The notes beneath the pieces are model-generated. The model did not search any database and had not been told where the DNA came from. It worked only from the letters and a program-made list of their open reading frames with translations. Positions 46,991 to 59,632 of a stretch of DNA of 64,000 bases are shown here, piece after piece. Position 1 is the stretch's first letter. Each line of letters opens with the position of its first letter. This stretch comes from Acanthosepion pharaonis (lineage: Eukaryota; Mollusca; Cephalopoda; Sepiida; Sepiidae): contig CAHIKZ030004545.1 of NCBI GenBank assembly GCA_903632075.3, positions 3,634,501-3,698,500 on the forward strand, written 5' to 3'. The position numbers were made by a program, and so were the translations under genes.

Positions 46991-49570
46991 AACTTCTGTC
47001 AAACTAAGAAAATACTTCATTTATTTTCTTTTGGGCATTTGATTAATAAAAAAAAAATAAAGAAATACAAAAGCAATGATGAACTGCATGTTTATTTACA
47101 GAAATAAATGTTGGGAATATACTTTTGTCATTATGAGTAACATCAGATCATGTCATTTATGTTCATCCATACTTCAGCTGTTCATAAGACATCATTTTAA
47201 TCAGACTTACATTAGATATGGGTATGAAAGCCTAGTCTTATACCTGTAAAAACTTTGCATCATGCTTGAAAAACTACATACTATTAGTAAATACAATGTC
47301 AAAATTTAAGATTTAAGTATCTGAAAGTTTAAAATACAATTGGAAAGACATTCTAAGTTTTTCATTGTAAAACTAGAAACAATTCAATGACAACATTTTA
47401 AGCAACATGGATAGAATACAATCTTTAATATTATAAAAAAAAAAAGCCCATTTTATAATTTTGTAACATATTTCAAGATTAATTTTGTGATCTAGTTTTT
47501 AATTTAAATCAAATTATAAGCACAAATTAAACTGAAAACAACAAAAAGCACTTTTAAGTAGAAGTTTGATGAAACATTAGTTATTAATTAAAATTTAATA
47601 CTAATTAAATAGACTGGTCTACTTGTAAAATATAGGGAAAAAATTTGGGGTAAATAATTTTTGTAGATTAGCTTTCTGAGGACCTTTCTTAGGCCATGAC
47701 ACTTGTTAGAATAAAAAATATTTGATTTTTTCTTAACATTTTAGAAGGGAGTTTTGTTCATAATGTCTGACTTTTACAGAGTTATGAGTTATTAAAGAAA
47801 AAGTAAAACAATTAATGATATGAAAATTTGTCAGAATAAACAAGGAAACAAATCTACAATGAAACATGAAACTAAATTTATGATAATCAAGTCATCAATC
47901 AAAATTCATCAGATTGAAGAAAACTATTATCAAGATTTGTATTTTTAATATTCGTCATTAAATGATATTTTTCATTAAAATAGTTTTTAAAAATAAATAT
48001 GCAAGAATGTTTTCATTAATACAAAGGAATGTATAAACAAATGATGGATATGATTCTGCCTTCAAAATTTCATAGCTCAATTGAATGTCTTTAATTCTAT
48101 AGGTATTTGACAAAAGTTAATGGTTATTCATTACAGAACTTCCAAAGCAGATCTCAGTAACTGTATTTAAGAAAACTGATATTTTCATACATTCCTTCTG
48201 GCTTATGCTTGCAAAATATCTTTAATTTCTAGTTAAAATGAGTAAAATATATCAACATTATGTAAACAATACTTTGAGACTCATCAATGAACAACTGTTA
48301 TATTGCTTCTGATATAAAATATATGAATCTTCATCCATGAGACTATAGAGAACAAACTTCAATTTGACTATTAGCTAATAAAAGGACTTTACCTAAATAT
48401 AAAAAAAAATGTAGGAAAATATTTTCAACCTTTTTGTTTTGTTATCTGCCAAATATGCTAACGAATAGATCTATTTTCTTCCATTGGATTATATTTGAAA
48501 AATAGTGCAATATTGACAAGGAAAAATGTAATATTTGTAATTTTTTTATTTACCAAATAAGACGATGGTTCAAAGTAATTTAGTAAATGATGAAGCCCAT
48601 TAGTACATTTCACTCAGTATAAAAAAAAAATAAAAAATGATTCTTTGCATCAATGAATCATATAATAAAGTATGAAATCAACAAAATACTAATAATTATA
48701 TTTACTGCTAACTTTTTTGCCAGTTGCTTTTCTAAAATACATAAAAGTTACCCAGCTAAAAATAAGCTAAATACTAGTAATAATCATTCAATCAATAAGA
48801 GACAAGCCTTGCTACCACTTGCTTACTCCTTAACCATTCCAGGAATGCAAGCCATGCAATATTGGACATTCTTAGAGAATTTCCCCACTTTCTCCCACTT
48901 CTTTAAAGCATGAGTCAAAAGAAAAAAAGAAAGAAATAAAAGAATTTCTGCAGAGATGACTGCATCTGGAATTTCAATGTGACAACTGTTATCTTTCTCT
49001 CTAATAGCATTTTATTAAAACTTGTTTCAGAAGAAATTTTAGGAAAAATTTGTTCACCTAGTATATTATTACAAACAGAAGAAATCGCTACAAATCCTTA
49101 GCTTATTTTAATAGCTTAGAGGTTTTTTTTTTGTTTTTTATCTTTAATAGTCAGAATTAATTTTTATGGAAATTCTAAAAAGATGTTGCCTACAATCTTT
49201 AACAGATTTTGTAAGAAATGTAACAAATGCATAATTTTTGACAAATTAATATTGAGAAAAGAATTTTTTTAATATCATCTAAAAATCCCTAGTTTTTAAT
49301 CTATGCTAATTTTAAAGCAACAGAAAATAAGGCTGGTTCCCTAATGAAAGAACAAAAACAGCTATTTGAATTTTTTAAATGAAGACAAAAAAAAAAAAAA
49401 AAAAGTTTTACTCGACAAATTTATTTGTTACTTTTTCATTATAATCATTTACAGTAAGATTAAAATGGTACTTCTCAGAATTTGTTACATAACAAATCTA
49501 ATATCAACAAGTCTTATAAAAATTGATTAACCAATATAAACCATTATTTATCAATAACTGCTGTTTATAA
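46991..49570. other. AT-rich intron sequence without a recognisable gene
   Basis: The open frame at 48653-48913 (86 codons) lacks any domain pattern. Nothing else is supportable. Confidence 0.5.
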
Positions 49571-49702
49571 GAAACCCGGATATAAGAAGAGATTTTCTCT
49601 GGTCCCAAATTAGAGCCTGTGTTAATGATAAAATAGACCAAACCCGGATATAAGAGACTTCTTCTCCGGTCCCGACAACTCTCTTATATCCGGGTTACAC
49701 TG
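49571..49702. mobile_element. Pogo-type MITE, 5' truncated copy
   Basis: It shares ACCCGGATATAAGA, TTTTCTCTGGTCCCAAATT, GAGCCTGTGTTAATG and the end CTCTTATATCCGGGTTACAC with the complete copy at 62983-63152. The first CAGTGTAACCCGGATATAAG unit is lacking. A TA follows the right end at 49703-49704. Confidence 0.85.
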
Positions 49703-52700
49703 TACAAAGAATCAAGTGATAAACAATGATAAGAACACAAAATTCATTACAGATTTTTTTGTTTGATAACTAGCAGACAAACATTTCCTGAAATATACTT
49801 TAACTTTCTTTCTACAATAGTTCATTGAAATAAATCTCAGAAACGAATACAAATATTCTTGAAATATGGCATATACACACTAATTAAATCCGGTATTTAT
49901 AAAATAAGGTTATAGTAAACTGTTATTAATTAATCCCTAAAAATTAACATTCTCGTCTCAAGATTGTTTTTCCATTCAGTTGCATGTTTTATTTAGATTT
50001 TTAAATAGATCAACTCAAATTTATGCCAATTGGAACAGATTTAAACTGGCACAAAGGCAAATTGTATATTTTTCATTGTGACTGAATTTACTTTCTCAAA
50101 GAAAGAATTTTAGTATTATCTATGCACAACAATCTTGAAAAATAGAAAACAACCAGTTGAAAACAAGGCATCAGGTTTTGTTTTTGTATTTGAGTCATTA
50201 TTTCAGCAAAACGGATATAAAAACCAAGTTGTTGACACTGGCATACTGCCAAATGATGAGGCCTCAAGAGCTTTCATGAATAGTGGAAAACTGGAATGAT
50301 TATATTTCTATTAATATGCACTGTAGTGTAGGAGTATCACAAAATGCTTATTTTTTTTTTTATTAAGTTTACATCTCTATAAAAAATAATTTTCTAAAAA
50401 TGATTCGTTCTTACTGATGACAATGATGATGATAAGCCTTCATCTTCTGCAATAACAAAAATGTGAACAATTGTTTGTATTGAAAACCTAAGGAATGGAA
50501 TCTACTTGTGGAAATGTTGAGGTATTCAATGAGAATTGAAAACAGTTAATTTAATTATCAAAATAAATTTAAAATTTGATTTTATCATGTCAATGAAAAC
50601 ACTCTTAGTTAGATATTAGAGAAGCAAATGGGAGAAATAAGTAGACATAAAATATTTACAAGGCAACACTGAACAGTTATTGATGCACCTTAAACTTAAC
50701 TGAAAGCACGGATACGATTTTTTGTTGTTTTCAAATATCTCTATATAGTCACCAACACTTAACAAAATTTCTCAAATCTTATTTAGAAGAATTGTAGTAA
50801 TCTGTAATATGGATATGCCAATTTAAGACTTGCACTGAAAGAGTTCAATCCCAAAGAAATCCTTTTTATGCAACTGTGTAAATGTGACCGAGTTCAACAA
50901 AACGAAACATATCAGCAATATTTATTAAGTTTTTGATTAATCAAAATTTATTATGCGTTTTTTGTATTTTTTTAAATATCTTTTTTCAAAGTTATCAAAA
51001 AAATGATTGAAAACTAAAAGTTATGAATGTGTTCAGTTAATTCATTAGAAAAAAAACATAAAGTATGTTTTTTTTTCTAAAAGAATAAAAAAGTTGAACT
51101 TTTTTATTCTAAAATTTTTATGAATGAAAATTGAAAACAATGTCAGGTACTAAAAGCCAACAAAGATAACAATTATTAGCAATTGACACACATTGGCTAC
51201 AGTTAACTTAATCGACAGTCAAAAAAAATTTAATGGTCATAAAAAAGACTGGACTGACCAGAACAAATCAATAAAATATGGGTAGTCATTCCAGACAATT
51301 CATGAGATTAATGACAAAAATAAATTACATCATAAAATTTTCATAAGGCTACTTCCCTACTTAAATTACAAGCTGACGATGTGCAGGAAACAAAATTATT
51401 TAAAAATCTCAATTAAAAATTAAAACTAAAATCATGATTTAATTAATTAATCCTGCTTCCTTTGTGACACCTTGACAGAAAAAGATGACAACCACAAAAA
51501 TCATTTTCAATAATGGATGCTTAAAAATAAAATTGCTGAAATAATTACGAAGTGTTTTTAAAAAACTGACCACACCTAAATGGTCTTCAATTTTTCTTTA
51601 AAAAAAAAAAAAAAAATTTTTTTAAAATCACTACAAAATAACAAAAATAATAATCCTAAAGAGTAAGACTAAGATCTACGTGTAGTTTATAACTCGACAG
51701 TATCAAAAGTTTAAATTCACTAGGGACGCACAATTTTAGAAATGTTAAAAAAAAAATAAAAATATTCGAAATTAAAGCCTGAGAAAGTATTTATTTGAAT
51801 AAGAAGGAAATAAAAGTTAGTTTTTCGAGTTCGGCTACTCTCTACTCACAATAATTAACACTCCACATGACAAAGAAATCGCTTAAAAAAAAAAAAATAG
51901 AAAACAAATGACCACGGATGAATTACAACGAATAAGTTTTTTTAGTAATAAAAAAAAACTACTATTCTATTTCTTTGTTAAGGTCAATTTAGATGTCAGT
52001 TCAGTTACAGTTCTGGGTTCACAAATTGAACAAGCAAATGAAATATACTGGTAATGTGGGAAAAGAAGTTGAATGAATATAGCGAATTTTACACTTACAG
52101 GCAAGTGAAAGTTGAGTGACATAACATTTCTTAAAGTAAAAGTAACTTAGTGGGAGCTACTAAAAATGCTGTTTTAATAAAATTGATATTAAAATGTAAA
52201 ACGTAACTCCGTATTGATCATTCAATAAGGAATTAAAAACAAAAAAAAAATATCAAGATAATTTAGGAAAACGTGGGCTATGACCTTTTAGTTTTGGTTC
52301 ACAAAGGCTAATAATGATGATTCAGACGAAGCTACCCTCTAAAAATTCGTCCACACCCGTCTTGACATATAGCCTTATAGCTTTTAAGTTAATTCATTCA
52401 TAATAATTCTTTATCTTTTTTGTTTGTTTGTCAATAAAGATATTCTTTAAGAAATGCCACTTTTACTAACTTATTACAAAGTAAATTAAATAAATTATTA
52501 CATCTTTCAACTCAATAGTAGTAACAATATAACATTAACAACAAAACAGATTTTTTATAACCAGTAAGAAGCCTGAGGGCCCCTAGGTTGCAGTCTATGT
52601 AAGATAATCCGGCCCCGACTAAATTAACCAGTTCTAAAGAGCATAAAATTGTAACATAATGTAATGACATCAGCTATGTTCAATCAAATTAAACAATTCG

Positions 52701-52902
52701 AGACCTTGACCTTGACTAAAGACATCTTTCCCCTCTAAAAAACACACACATACACACAAATTGTACCAATAGCATCAACAACTGGAATATTCTTTCAGTC
52801 AGCCCAAAACTATACACTGATTTGGACTTTAACAAACCTTTCATATTAGGAAGATAAACTGGACGAAAGTAAAGACAACTCCTGTCCTCATTTTTCTTCA
52901 CC
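49703..52902. other. AT-rich intron sequence without a recognisable gene
   Basis: A short GC-richer piece at 52568-52625 (GAGGGCCCCTAGGTTGCAG) may be a repeat fragment. No gene was recognised. Confidence 0.5.
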
Positions 52903-53103
52903 TTATTGCAGACTTGTAAAATCTACAATGACCCCCCCCCAACACACACACACAAACAAAATATATAACCAACGTTTCTCAAAACTGAGAACTAAAGATG
53001 TCAGCAGATATTCAGTATGCATCATCACAGTCACTTGACTTGAATGTTTATAGAGCTTCAACCGTTTTATGGAACTTGGAAGGTTGTTAAAGAAATCGCC
53101 ATC

Positions 53104-53174
53104 AAATGTGTAGACCAAATTTAAAAGGGTTAAAAAATTTTAAACCCTTTTAAATCTAGGCTACACTACACATT
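53104..53174. repeat. Short foldback element
   Basis: AAATGTGTAG and AATTTAAAAGGGTT on the left are mirrored by AACCCTTTTAAAT and CTACACTACACATTT on the right. Confidence 0.6.
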
Positions 53175-56100
53175 TAATAATGGCTATTTTTATTTTAACC
53201 AAAAGGACAATCTTCAAGTTCCATGCAAATAAACGAATTCTTGTAAAAACTATCATTCAAGAGCACCATAGGCATCATCGCGTAATAGACAGTAACACTC
53301 TAAACAGCAACTGAAGTCTCAAAGTCTCACCACTAGGCATTTACATGCTTATTGTCATGAATAATGTAGCAAGAAAGGAAAAAGAAATAGAAAGGTACAA
53401 AGTCGATGCCCATTGTGCTCTATTGCTGCGATGATGTGGGGAAGGATGCAGTTTGGGAAAGGATGAAGAAATCTGGGGCACACAAAAGTTACCCAATAGA
53501 ATGCGTAGGTGTAACTACAGTACACTCCTCTCTAATTGCCTTTCTCCCTCATGTACACGCACATTATTATTCTTCTTCCCTTTCTTCATAACTACGTCAA
53601 CACCAAAAAGTAGATGATATCTACGCAATAACCTCATCATCTTATACTCGGAAATACACAGCATCACAGGATAGTATAAAATAACAGATTTTTTAGTTTA
53701 GTTAATAAAGTGGCAATTATTAAAAATTAAAATTAACCTGAACCTAAAAGAAGTTTAATATAGAAACACAAGATGCGCAGTTGTAAATATTTTGAGGACT
53801 TTTTTTTTTAAATAAAACCTAATTCCAATACACGTCTGATGATAAAAAATTAAGTCAATAAAAATATCTTCAAGGGATTATTAAAAAAAAAGTTTTAAAA
53901 ATCAAATAAAATAAAAACAAAAACAAATATCTAACAATAATAATAATAAAAAGAAGACGCATATTGTTTGAATAAAAAAAAATCCGAGAAGAGAAAATTT
54001 TGTGCAGCTTGAAAAGGAGTGTTTTCTAGTACTTTGGTCTTAATAAGTAAATAGGAAATGCTCAAAAGTTTGGGGATAACAAAGTTAATGTGTTCTCGCC
54101 CAACCCCTACCAAATTCTGATTCCCCATAAGTTTAGCAAACAAAAACCAAACAATAGTCCTTATTTAGATCCCTACAAGGAATCTACAATGCATTTGAAC
54201 AATCATATTTATTTATTATCCGCATGAAACACATAAGGAACAATGAAATTGAAAAATGTGTTTTGTTACTTTGTGCGTACGTGATGTTCATGTGTGTATG
54301 ACTACCTTCTCCACAAAGGACATAAATTATCTGTCACCCCAAATGATAACACATGACAAATTAGTTGGGGTGTGATGCGTTTAGAACTTACAAATAGTCA
54401 TCTCTGGTCGCTTTTTATGTCAAAACCCATCCACCCCCAAAAGTCTACAATCTACATGGTAAAAAAAAAAAAAACGAAAATAATATATTCAGATTTTTGC
54501 AGTGTATTTAAAAAACAAAAACAAACAAAACACAAATATTTGAACACTTAGTCGAGGTTTGTAAAACCGTGGTTAACAACTTGGAAGAATTAGGTTTACC
54601 TTTTTAATTAAAATTTAAAGTTAAAAGTTTTACTGATTTCAAAAATAAACAAGAGAGGAATAGGCCAAAGTTAAAGTAGAACATTTTTTTGGGGGGTGGG
54701 GGAGTATTATTATATTTTGTGCTTATATCATTTCAAGTAAATTTTATCAGAAGCTGACATGTTGGCAGCAGGAGGTTATAAGTTTCCTCTTCAGATGTAG
54801 TGAACAAACAAATACTTATGATAACTTATGTTTTTCGGTTTTAATTTATTTTTGCCATATCCATACATGGAATCGTCGCATTCTGATCTGCTATCAACAT
54901 ATCCTAATTTCTATTATAATCATTAATTCTTAGGTTATTGGTTATGATGTCAATAAGAGAGATTAGTAATTTAAATCTGCAATGGAAGTGCTATATTTTT
55001 TTTATGTTCACTAAATGTTTTTATTTAGGATATAATCGTGATCGTCGTTATTTTCAAACTGTTTTTTTAACGATTATCTTTAACTGAAGAAAAATGAAGT
55101 CAAAAAAGACGGACAAAAATATCCCAAATTAAATATGAAAGTTTTGATTACTAAAATTAAAATTTGTTAATTAAATCACAGTAGTAAATTTTTAACAAAG
55201 CTTTTTAAAAAAAAAAAAAAAAAAATCCATGTGGAAGATGCCTTTTTCAATTTATGCAGAAGGACAAGGTGCAACGGTTTTTTTAAATACAGGAACAGTT
55301 TTAAACTGCAGAATTAAAAAAAAAAAACTGAAAGTGACATATTGAAAAGTGAAAACAAAAGATACAAAAAAAAAAACAAATTTTAACGAGAAAAGGTTTT
55401 TTTGTTTGTTTTTGTTTTTATTTCACATAACCACTTTCTTTTCTAATTAATTACTAATTATTTACAAAATTATCTATTGACTATTTTATAAAATTAAAAA
55501 CTGTACCTAAAAAGAAAATAAATAAACTTAATCCCCAAACAATTAACAACAGACTGCAGTGCGTGTGACATTTTGAACTTTTTGAACATGAGTTTTGAAG
55601 TGACACCTTTTTTAACTGTCACATATCAAGTTTGAATTTTTAGTTCATATGATTTCGAAAACAAGTAAAAAATCATGGAGTTTGTTTTAATCGATTAACA
55701 TTTATCTATAACTAAATATGTAATTAAAAAAAAACTTTGATGAGTCGACAAAAAAGGATATTTTTAAAAATTCACTTTTTGAAGCACAAAGATATTTTTC
55801 AAAGTATTCACAATAAAAAATGAGAATTAACTACAGTAAGCTAATTTTCTTTTCTTTTATAAATTAAATTTTATTGTTAAAAAATAAAAATCAATTTGTA
55901 TGTCTGCTTTGTAGTGTACATGTTTACAAACAATGTTTATTCAAATTTTAAATTTTTTTAAAAATTCAAAGTTTCGTGTTTGCAGTTCTGGTCGTAACTG
56001 CCAGTTGGTTAAAAATCCAAAACAAACTTCCTTACGTAACAGTATTTGGTAATAAATATGTACTAAGTAAAAAAAAAAAAAAAACAACAAAAAAAAAGTA

Positions 56101-56299
56101 AGTAAAAAAACTAAACAGTAGATTACAGAGATTTAATTTCGAAAATGTCCATTTCGTATATATAGAGAGGAACGAAAGCAATCGACTCAAATCGGTAAAT
56201 AAACCAAAGATCACGATTTAATTTAATCAGTGAGAAAAGATTTCACCAGTTATTTTATAATCCAAAGTAAGTTGTAAGGGAGGAAAAGGCTGTTTGTGA
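53175..56299. other. Intron sequence upstream of exon 1 without a recognisable gene
   Basis: Several poly-A runs (55206-55225, 56069-56098) and AT-rich sequence are seen. No exon with paired splice sites was found. Confidence 0.5.
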
Positions 56300-56620
56300 T
56301 GATGATGAGATCTTCTCCGGCTTTGGTGCCATTACCAAAAAGAAGCAGCAGCAAAAAGATGAAGAGGAGAGAGTCATAAAAGCGAAGCCGTCCGAAAACA
56401 ATAACCGTTAAAATTTAACCGAAAGAAAAAGCGTCTTACCTGTCGTCCATTGGAAGAAGTGTTGTAATCACTTAATTATACTATAAAAATCTTGGTCAGG
56501 GTATCGGTAAGACCCCCAACGTACCACATTGCTACTAAGCCTTAACGGACACTTTCCAAATTTCCGCCATTATGTTACTACCTATTTTGCGCATGCGCAG
56601 AAGCAACAGCCAAAGAGAAC
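56300..56620 (-). promoter_or_regulatory. CpG-enriched promoter with NRF1 and YY1-like sites
   Basis: This is the most CpG-rich stretch near the start codon. TGCGCATGCGCA at 56588-56599 is a perfect 12-base palindrome matching the NRF1 consensus. CCGCCATTATG at 56564-56574 reads AATGGCGG on the minus strand, close to the YY1 core. A CCAAT overlaps the start codon at 56449-56453. There is no clear TATA box at the expected spacing. NRF1 with YY1 at a CpG-rich start is typical of broadly expressed genes, which suggests a housekeeping role for the split gene. The exact start site is inferred. Confidence 0.7.
56440..56450 (-). CDS. First coding exon (11 coding bases) of a split minus-strand gene
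   Basis: The minus strand reads CCA ATG GAC GAC AG and then a strong donor, GTAAGA. An in-frame TAA at 56472-56474, eight codons upstream, makes this ATG the first usable start of the frame. The context has C at -3 and G at +4, so it is only moderate. The phase (3 codons plus 2 bases) joins the exon at 17580-17656 without a stop, giving a protein that begins MDDSGNLLDKMREGE. Transcription probably starts near 56550-56600, next to the NRF1 and YY1 sites, leaving a 5' leader of roughly 100-150 bases. The product is not recognised. The exon model rests on splice borders and phase, not on homology. Confidence 0.75.
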
Positions 56621-56639
56621 GACATGAGCCAATTTTTTA

Positions 56640-57373
56640 TTTTTTTTGTGTGTGTTTTCTTTTTTATCTTTTGCTTTGTGAATCCTTTTTAAATTAAAAA
56701 AAAAGCTATTACTTGTCGTTATCGTCTTTTATCCGTTTCTTATTAAAATCTCTAATTCGTCGATATACTGAAGTGAAAATTATCATCTAAGATGTCTTTC
56801 AACTTAGTTTTTAAAACTTTTCCTGTCTTTCTTACAGTTGAATCTTAAAGAAAAAAAAGTCTTTTTTAAATCGCTGTCTTTTTCTCTCCACAAACCATTC
56901 CCCTGCACATTTCTTAATCTCTAACTTACTGTTTGTTCTTAAACTTTTCGTATTGTTTCAATACAAGACAAGACGAAACGTATTGATTGATTATTTAAAA
57001 TATTTCAAGAACTTTTGTTTCAATTTTTTTTATTTCCCCACTTTCTTAAATTTTTAAATTTAAAGACTAATGCGTCATAGAGATAAAAATACATATTTGA
57101 ATGATTAATTATGCAATTTTGTTATTCTGCTGAACGCTTGTGGAGAAGCGCCAGAAACGCTATATTTGTGTTTTAGTTTGACTATTTCTATAATTTACGT
57201 AGATACACGTGTTTGAGTTGACTACATCTCGATTTATTTACAAACTGAAATTATTTTTTATAAGAAATATTTAGGGATTGAAAAATTCCATTTAATTGCA
57301 TATGTGTGTATGTTCACAAAGCATACAGATACTACATTCTGATCTACCTCTCCGCGCAAGTATCTTTTTTTAC
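56640..57373. other. Upstream intergenic sequence without a recognisable gene
   Basis: This lies beyond the promoter. If the promoter is bidirectional, a plus-strand exon would be expected here, but none was recognised. Confidence 0.5.
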
Positions 57374-57374
57374 T

Positions 57375-57470
57375 CAACACCATATCACGTTGAAACACTG
57401 GTTTTCATATAATCACTCAAATTAAGCAATTCCTAGACGGTGACCGTTTGAGAACACCAAGTGCTGTAAT
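57375..57470 (+). repeat. 5S rRNA-derived SINE head, internally deleted
   Basis: CACCATATCACGTTGAAACAC, AATCACTCAAATTAAGCAA and AGAACACCAAGTGCTGTAA follow 5S rRNA order with a deletion around the ACATCGGGCCTGG region. A poly-A run follows at 57487-57503. Confidence 0.7.
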
Positions 57471-57559
57471 CTTGGATAAGCCATTAAAAAAAAAAAAAAA
57501 AAATCAGTGTCATTGAGACACTACAATACTGGCAGCAATCAGCTGTGGATGTGTCTGGG

Positions 57560-58100
57560 TCAAGATAACCAGATGAAACCCATCCCTCTTTGTCTTTTAA
57601 GCTTGTTTTGAATTCAGTTGTCCGTAGACAAGAGGTGGCCAAACTTAAGAGCCACATACGATAAAGTTCAGATGCTTAAGAACCGCAAAACCTGAACAAA
57701 ATTTACAGATACGTTTTTGTTACATACATGTTATTGTTAACATAAACTTACGTTTTTAATCCAATGGGGTCTCAATTCATACCCAGTAAAAAGCTTGAAA
57801 TTTTTCCTTTTTTACCTTTCAATTGTGATGGAAAAAAGAGCTCAACCAAAATATTTCCATGGGCCACATATTAAAGGTAAAAAAAGCTGATATAACTTGC
57901 AAGCCAGTTTGACCATCCCTGATCTAGACTGCCCTACCAAGGCAAAAGATCCCAGTCTGCCCTAATATTTATGAGGGTGGGGTTGAATTTAGAATTTTCC
58001 TTTTAGACTGCCACTTAGAATAAGACAGTCCAGTCAGTCTTGGTATTTAATCCATAGCTGCAACAAGATGGATTCATGCCTGTAGGGAAGGTGGGGAGGG
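57560..58100 (+). repeat. SINE A-related tail, interrupted by a hAT-like MITE
   Basis: TTTTGAATTCAGTTGTCC before the insertion and CTAGACTGCCCTACCAAGGC then GATCCCAGTCTGCCCT after it match the tail type 2 of SINE A. A second similar block runs through 57990-58085. Confidence 0.65.
57629..57921. mobile_element. hAT-like MITE inserted in a SINE
   Basis: The ends CAAGAGGTGGCCAAACTT and AGTTTGACCATCCCTG are imperfect inverted repeats. The flanks CCGTAGAC and ATCTAGAC agree at 5 of 8 bases, and the uninterrupted SINE reads TCCTAGAC, consistent with a worn 8-base duplication. Confidence 0.65.
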
Positions 58101-59269
58101 GGGTCAATGCCACCAACAAGTCAGGTTTTTTACCAATCTGTAAAGGGCTGATGGTAATGCGATTAACTCATTACTTTTTTTAACTTCACAAATGTAACAA
58201 AAAGCAAGCAAACAACGAGAAATAATATGAAACAATATTTTGGTTCAACAATAAATATTTTTTATATAACCAATAAAAGTTACAAAATTGTACATTAAGA
58301 GTTGTTTAAATTGCTTCAAAGTTTTTTCTTGTGTGGATTGATGTGTTTATGAAAATATTATATGAAAAATTAAGAGTTGAGAAATTGTGTGTATAAAAAT
58401 GGGTAACTGTTATGGAGTGATTTCACAGTGGAGGCTTGTATTTGTACTAAGTCGGTCCTAAAATAGGTTCGACGTACAAAACACTAGGAACTTCATATAA
58501 TAGGTATAACGCAGAGTAATCTTGTTGTGGTCACTGATACTTTAGTATCCAACTAACAGTCGTCCCGCATCGAGCGACCTAGCGACTGCCTTGTTACTCT
58601 TACTACTCCTACTTATTATAGGTGGGAGAGTCTATTAACTATAGAATAGGTGTGTTCCACTATAACAGTAACTTTGATAAGGTATTTCTGTGTTTGTATG
58701 AAAATTAAACAGTTTGTTTTTAGTGTTGAATTTTGTAATATTGTACTCAACTTACTGTTCTGTCTCTCTTCGATTGAATGTGTCACTTGATGTTTTCTGT
58801 TGAGTTTATGAAATTGAATGAATGTACTTCACAAGCTGTGGAAATGTTAATTAAATTTGACTTTAAGCCTGGTACAATATGTAACATGGATTCATGTCAA
58901 ACTGAGAAAATTTGTAAGACTTCCTGTTGAAGTCAAATGATGTTCCATATTTAATGATGTTTCAAGTCACATGGGATACTCTAAGAAATTTGTCACAAAT
59001 TTTGTATCTGCTTAGGATACACACTAAACTGATATGATGTGTATGTAGTTGAGAACGTATGAAATTATGATTTTTTTGTTTATTCGCCAATCAGAAAGCA
59101 TTTTTAGTTACTAGAGCCAATTTTAATGGATTGTTGGGCTATTTGGATTGATTTGAGTTAAGTTTCACTCTGAAACACTTTTAATGTTTTTTTTAAATAA
59201 ATGTAGAAGTCTGATTCTACATGTTTTTTCCAAGAGCATTAATGCAAAGTGAACAGACTCAGTCTTATA
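58101..59269. other. Intergenic sequence without a recognisable gene
   Basis: Bases 58430-58700 are distinctly richer in G and C (CGTCCCGCATCGAGCGACC) and resemble an LTR or promoter-like fragment. No partner copy is in the window. Confidence 0.45.
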
Positions 59270-59632
59270 CATGTGGGCAAAGAAAAAATTGTCCTATCAG
59301 CCTCAGCACCACTCAGGCATCAGAATACTCTGACTCTCCCTCTTTGTCTAAAGTAAACAAAACCATAGTGCTACACTCCTCCAATTGAGGAACAGAAATG
59401 GATACTAAACTTGGTATTTACTTGTCCCTCCTCCTACAAAGTAACAGGACATGGTACAAGTGGGAGCCCAAGTGTATGCACAATCACATGGAATAAGGAC
59501 AAAAATTACCCAGTCGCTGCAAACAACATCGCCCTGGTGTCAATATTCCACTGACTCTCTCTCTTTGGTGCAATGAGGGAGGTGCTGCTGCAGGGTTGAA
59601 ATCCCAGGGACCAGGCATCCCTCATTTAACCA
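59270..59632 (-). repeat. tRNA-derived SINE, probable fourth family
   Basis: The minus strand begins GGCGTTGGTTAAATGAGGG (A box region) and has CTGGGATTTCAACCCTG (B box region), then a GC-richer body. Box spacing fits a tRNA-derived promoter. Confidence 0.5.

Larger units (their letters stand above)
17657..56439 (-). other. Intron 1 of the split gene (about 38.8 kb)
   Basis: This is the interval between the donor at 56439 and the acceptor at 17657 on the minus strand. It holds most of the transposon relics listed here. No further in-phase exon with GT-AG borders was recognised within it, although a small alternative exon cannot be excluded by eye. Confidence 0.7.
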
